This document shows, piece after piece, positions 6,283-6,877 of a DNA stretch of 6,877 bases. The position numbers were made by a program, and so were the translations under genes. Numbering within the stretch: the first letter of the stretch is position 1; the number at the start of each line of letters is the position of its first letter. This DNA is from an uncultured Acidimicrobiia bacterium (GTDB lineage Bacteria > Actinomycetota > Acidimicrobiia > UBA5794), in assembly GCA_905480055.1 (NCBI GenBank), contig CAJQOW010000193.1, forward strand, positions 1 through 6,877. Direction: 5' to 3'. Below the pieces are notes generated by a model, which was not told where the DNA came from, searched no databases, and saw only the letters and a list, made by a program, of their open reading frames with translations.

Positions 6283-6288
6283 AGTGTA
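6283..6288 (-). promoter_or_regulatory. -10 element TACACT before the GT2 gene
   Basis: Read on the minus strand, TACACT ends nine bases before the ATG whose complement is at 6271-6273. No Shine-Dalgarno sequence lies in between, so a leaderless or nearly leaderless mRNA is likely. No strong -35 is seen at 17 bases. The divergent promoter for the mutase gene lies about 45 bp away. Confidence 0.5.
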
Positions 6289-6331
6289 GGGAGGCTCCAG
6301 ATTGCAGGAAGATTGACGACTCCCGCTTGGC

Positions 6332-6337
6332 TACCGT
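6332..6337 (+). promoter_or_regulatory. -10 element TACCGT before the phosphomannomutase gene
   Basis: TACCGT ends seven bases before ATG 6345, with no ribosome-binding sequence between them, again pointing to a leaderless start. TTGACG at 6313-6318 looks like a -35 box, but only 13 bases separate it from this hexamer. It is therefore either not used or belongs to another arrangement. Confidence 0.5.
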
Positions 6338-6344
6338 GACCGGT

Positions 6345-6877
6345 ATGGATCTTTCAAACATCTTCAAGGCATATGACGTTCGCGGTGTCTTCCCTGATCA
6401 ACTGGACGAGGAATCCGCTCGCTGCATCGGTTCCGCGTTTGCTGAGTTCGTCCCGGCTGACGAAGTCATCGTGGGGTACGACTGCCGGCTGTCCTCGCCA
6501 GCGCTGTGCGAGACGCTCGTCGACGGCATCACCAGACAGGGCGTCGATGTGCGTCTGATCGGCGAAGTCCCCACCGACGTCCTCTACTACGCATCGGGTG
6601 CGATGTCGCTTCCGGGTGTCGTCATCACTGCCTCGCACAATCCGCCCCAGTACAACGGAATGAAGTTCTGCCAGGCCGCAGCGGCGCCGATTGGCGAGGA
6701 GACCGGCCTTGCGGACATCCAACAGATGGCCGAGCGCGGTGTGCCGCCGCACCAGCACCGTGGGTCCGTTGCCGAGCAGAACGTCATCGACGGATATGTC
6801 GACCATGTCCTGTCGACGACCGGTGCCAGTGGAATTGCCGGACTCACCGTCGCCGCTGACGGCGGAAACGGTATGGC
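6345..6877 (+). CDS. manB: Phosphomannomutase/phosphoglucomutase (5' part, cut by window edge)
   Basis: There are 177 complete codons and no stop before the edge; the full family is about 450 residues, so roughly the first 40 percent is present. It begins MDLSNIFKAYDVRG, the standard N-terminus of the alpha-D-phosphohexomutase family. Domain 1 holds VGYDCRLSSPAL and then the catalytic loop TASHNPPQYNGMK, in which Ser97 is the residue that carries phosphate. VAADGGNGM at the edge is the start of domain 2. The enzyme interconverts hexose-6-phosphate and hexose-1-phosphate, feeding GDP-mannose or UDP/dTDP-glucose synthesis. Proximity to DUF5719 and DUF3499 fits the actinobacterial phosphomannomutase locus (manB/pmmA), so I favour mannose, but the sugar-specificity loop is outside the window. 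The ATG is preceded by a -10 element, not a ribosome site. Confidence 0.93.
   Translation, partial: MDLSNIFKAYDVRGVFPDQLDEESARCIGSAFAEFVPADEVIVGYDCRLSSPALCETLVDGITRQGVDVRLIGEVPTDVLYYASGAMSLPGVVITASHNPPQYNGMKFCQAAAAPIGEETGLADIQQMAERGVPPHQHRGSVAEQNVIDGYVDHVLSTTGASGIAGLTVAADGGNGM

Overview
The window looks like chromosomal DNA from a GC-rich actinobacterium, most likely in or near the Acidimicrobiia. Three things point there: strong G/C preference at third codon positions; the DUF5719, DUF3499 and phosphomannomutase trio, known to me as an actinobacterial neighbourhood; and a Thr-rich linker in an exported protein, a style common in that class. I see no rRNA, tRNA, CRISPR array, insertion sequence or phage gene. 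The assignment is inferred from family knowledge; no search was run.

Layout. Positions 1-28 hold the last codons of an upstream gene, which overlaps by 4 bp an exported DUF5719-family protein (25-1464). That gene overlaps by 4 bp a membrane-anchored thioredoxin-fold protein (1461-1850). A new transcription unit begins at about 1882 with a small DUF3499 protein (1920-2147). It is followed after one base by a DUF6788-like small Cys-rich protein (2149-2442). A 63-76 residue zinc-ribbon protein of unknown function follows (about 2512-2703). After a 125-bp gap, a large polytopic GT-C-like glycosyltransferase (2829-5090) overlaps by 4 bp a GtrA-family membrane protein (5087-5551). This pair converges on a cytosolic family-2 glycosyltransferase on the minus strand (5548-6273). 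The two convergent genes use the same CTAG tetranucleotide for their stop codons. A 71-bp divergent promoter region separates that gene from a phosphomannomutase/phosphoglucomutase gene (from 6345), which runs off the right edge.

How the genes may work together. The right half carries the parts of a lipid-linked glycan route. The mutase makes a hexose-1-phosphate for nucleotide-sugar synthesis. The DPM-like GT2 could load the sugar onto a polyprenyl phosphate. GtrA could help carry it across the membrane. The GT-C protein could transfer it to an outer-face acceptor. The logic resembles GtrA/GtrB/GtrC serotype-conversion modules; the sugar and acceptor cannot be read from sequence.

The most distinctive signal is in gene starts. 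Genes heading a transcription unit lack a Shine-Dalgarno sequence and have a TAnnnT -10 hexamer 7-9 bases before the start codon, as expected for leaderless mRNAs. Most operon-internal genes instead have a recognisable Shine-Dalgarno sequence or a 4-bp overlap with the gene before.
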